Shown one piece after another: positions 23,691 through 24,418 of a stretch of DNA of 24,418 nucleotides. The stretch spans positions 1 through 24,418 of the IMG/VR virus record IMGVR_UViG_3300009173_000077. The stretch is one strand, 5' to 3'. The position numbers were made by a program, and so were the translations under genes. The notes beneath the pieces were generated by a model. The model did no database searches. It was not told the origin of the DNA and worked only from the letters and a program-made list of their open reading frames with translations. Positions within the stretch are counted from its first letter, which is position 1; every line of letters begins with the position of its first letter. The stretch is from a virus.

Positions 23691-24011
23691 TCAATGATTT
23701 TTCCCATTTACTCGACTTAAACTTCCTCTTATTTCAGACACTTGGTTATCTAAGTCGTTTATTTCCTTGTTTAAGGCATCAAACTTCCTGTCTAATTTAT
23801 CATCACTCGCATTCCATCTGCCAATTAATTTAATAATCATTCCTTCCATGTTTTCTAAAGTCTCAGATTGCCCTTTATTTTCTATCTTTAAATGTTCTAA
23901 TGTTTCCTGCTGAGCAGAAGCTTTGTTCGACATCTGCACCACCAAGTAAACAAACATTGCGCCAACTACGCCTATCATTCCTGCTTCGCCATAGACTGCC
24001 ATAAAATCCAT
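23691..24011 (-). CDS. Membrane-anchored coiled-coil protein (106 aa)
   Basis: An N-terminal transmembrane helix (GMIGVVGAMFVYLVVQM, about residues 11-27) is followed by a heptad-like charged region (DDKLDRKFDALNKEINDLDN). The layout is a membrane anchor plus coiled coil. The open frame extends to a TTG at 24035, but I chose the ATG at 24011: it shares a base with the previous stop (TAATG) and has AAGGA at suitable spacing. Size and topology match its upstream neighbour. Hemolysin XhlA-like or holin-associated proteins have this form; a holin, antiholin or spanin-like role is possible but not shown. Confidence 0.8.
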   Translation of the reverse strand: MDFMAVYGEAGMIGVVGAMFVYLVVQMSNKASAQQETLEHLKIENKGQSETLENMEGMIIKLIGRWNASDDKLDRKFDALNKEINDLDNQVSEIRGSLSRVNGKNH

Positions 24012-24331
24012 TACTTCTTTTTCCTTTTTCCCCAACTAAGAGGATTAATATTAAATTCTTTTTCATAAAAACTTACTTTCTCCTCTAGCTGCTCTCTCTG
24101 TATAGTTTCTTCAACGATGTGTTTGTTAAGTAAACTCCCAATTTTAACATCATTCGCAACCATCGCTTCTTCAAGTTGTCCCAGTCTACTTTCAACACGC
24201 CAATAGCCATAAACGAGCATCCCAACCAGTACCAAGAGTTGTCCGAGCCATTTGAGGTTGATAGAAACAATAGCGTTATCATCAACCACAGTCCCCCTAT
24301 AACTTCGAGCAGTTTTGGGTTCTCCACCCAT
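24011..24331 (-). CDS. Membrane-anchored coiled-coil protein (106 aa)
   Basis: A polar N-terminus of about 25 residues precedes one transmembrane helix (LGQLLVLVGMLVYGYW, about 29-44), a coiled-coil-like stretch (RVESRLGQLEEAM; REQLEEKVSFYEKEF) and a KKK end. Total length and topology equal those of the next gene, though sequence similarity is weak by eye. The ATG at 24331 has GAGG four to five bases upstream and directly abuts the stop of the gene before it. It is probably part of the lysis cluster; no family is recognised. Confidence 0.8.
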   Translation of the reverse strand: MGGEPKTARSYRGTVVDDNAIVSINLKWLGQLLVLVGMLVYGYWRVESRLGQLEEAMVANDVKIGSLLNKHIVEETIQREQLEEKVSFYEKEFNINPLSWGKRKKK

Positions 24332-24418
24332 CTAACCTCTTATGTCCTTTAATAAACTTGTTCCAACAAATGATGAATGAGCCTTTAGAGACACTACATC
24401 TGAATCATCAGTAATCCA
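24332..24418 (-). CDS. 3' end of an unidentified late gene (partial)
   Basis: From the window edge an open frame of 28 residues (ending SSFVGTSLLKDIRG) stops at TAG 24332-24334, directly against the ATG of the next gene. The frame and the stop-start abutment match the packed late operon. The fragment is too short to assign; a structural gene upstream of the lysis cluster is likely from context. Confidence 0.55.
   Translation of the reverse strand, partial: WITDDSDVVSLKAHSSFVGTSLLKDIRG

Overview
The window is a compact, AT-rich stretch of a tailed double-stranded DNA bacteriophage. It has tightly packed and overlapping genes, no host housekeeping genes and no transposons. It splits into two blocks that converge on a shared terminator hairpin at about 3650-3711. 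Genes use ordinary stop codons (TAA, TAG, TGA), and several starts have GGAG-type ribosome binding sites, so the standard bacterial code fits. The set of ejection-type virion proteins, with no recognisable tail sheath or tape measure here, suggests a podovirus-like phage. The host cannot be named from the sequence.

Plus-strand block (1-3640): DNA metabolism genes. It holds the 3' end of an unknown gene, a roughly 300-base non-coding stretch with strong RNA hairpins, a small acidic protein, a D12-class (Dam-like) adenine methyltransferase, a DnaB-type replicative helicase, a small zinc-ribbon protein, a RuvC-like Holliday junction resolvase and a small unknown protein. Most starts overlap the previous gene's stop, as in one operon.

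Minus-strand block (24418 down to 3686): lysis and virion genes, in transcription order. First come five small predicted membrane proteins and an M15 peptidase endolysin (24331-22738). Next are a large tail or stabilisation-like protein (851 aa) and a fibre-like protein (225 aa). After these comes a run of probable ejected or internal virion proteins: 309 aa, 339 aa (ending in a Hint domain), 618 aa, a giant 3077 aa protein and 892 aa.

The most interesting element is the 3077 aa protein. Residues about 2186-2226 and 2364 carry a motif set (P/H segment, then DNDGD, then VDYHGGK) resembling the active site of double-psi-beta-barrel RNA polymerases of the QDE-1 / YonO / crAss-like-phage virion type. 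I infer a giant virion-packaged RNA polymerase that would be injected with the genome to transcribe early genes.

A second striking point is that a line-by-line read found no GATC anywhere in the 24.4 kb, although about 70 would be expected by chance and the phage carries its own Dam-family methyltransferase.
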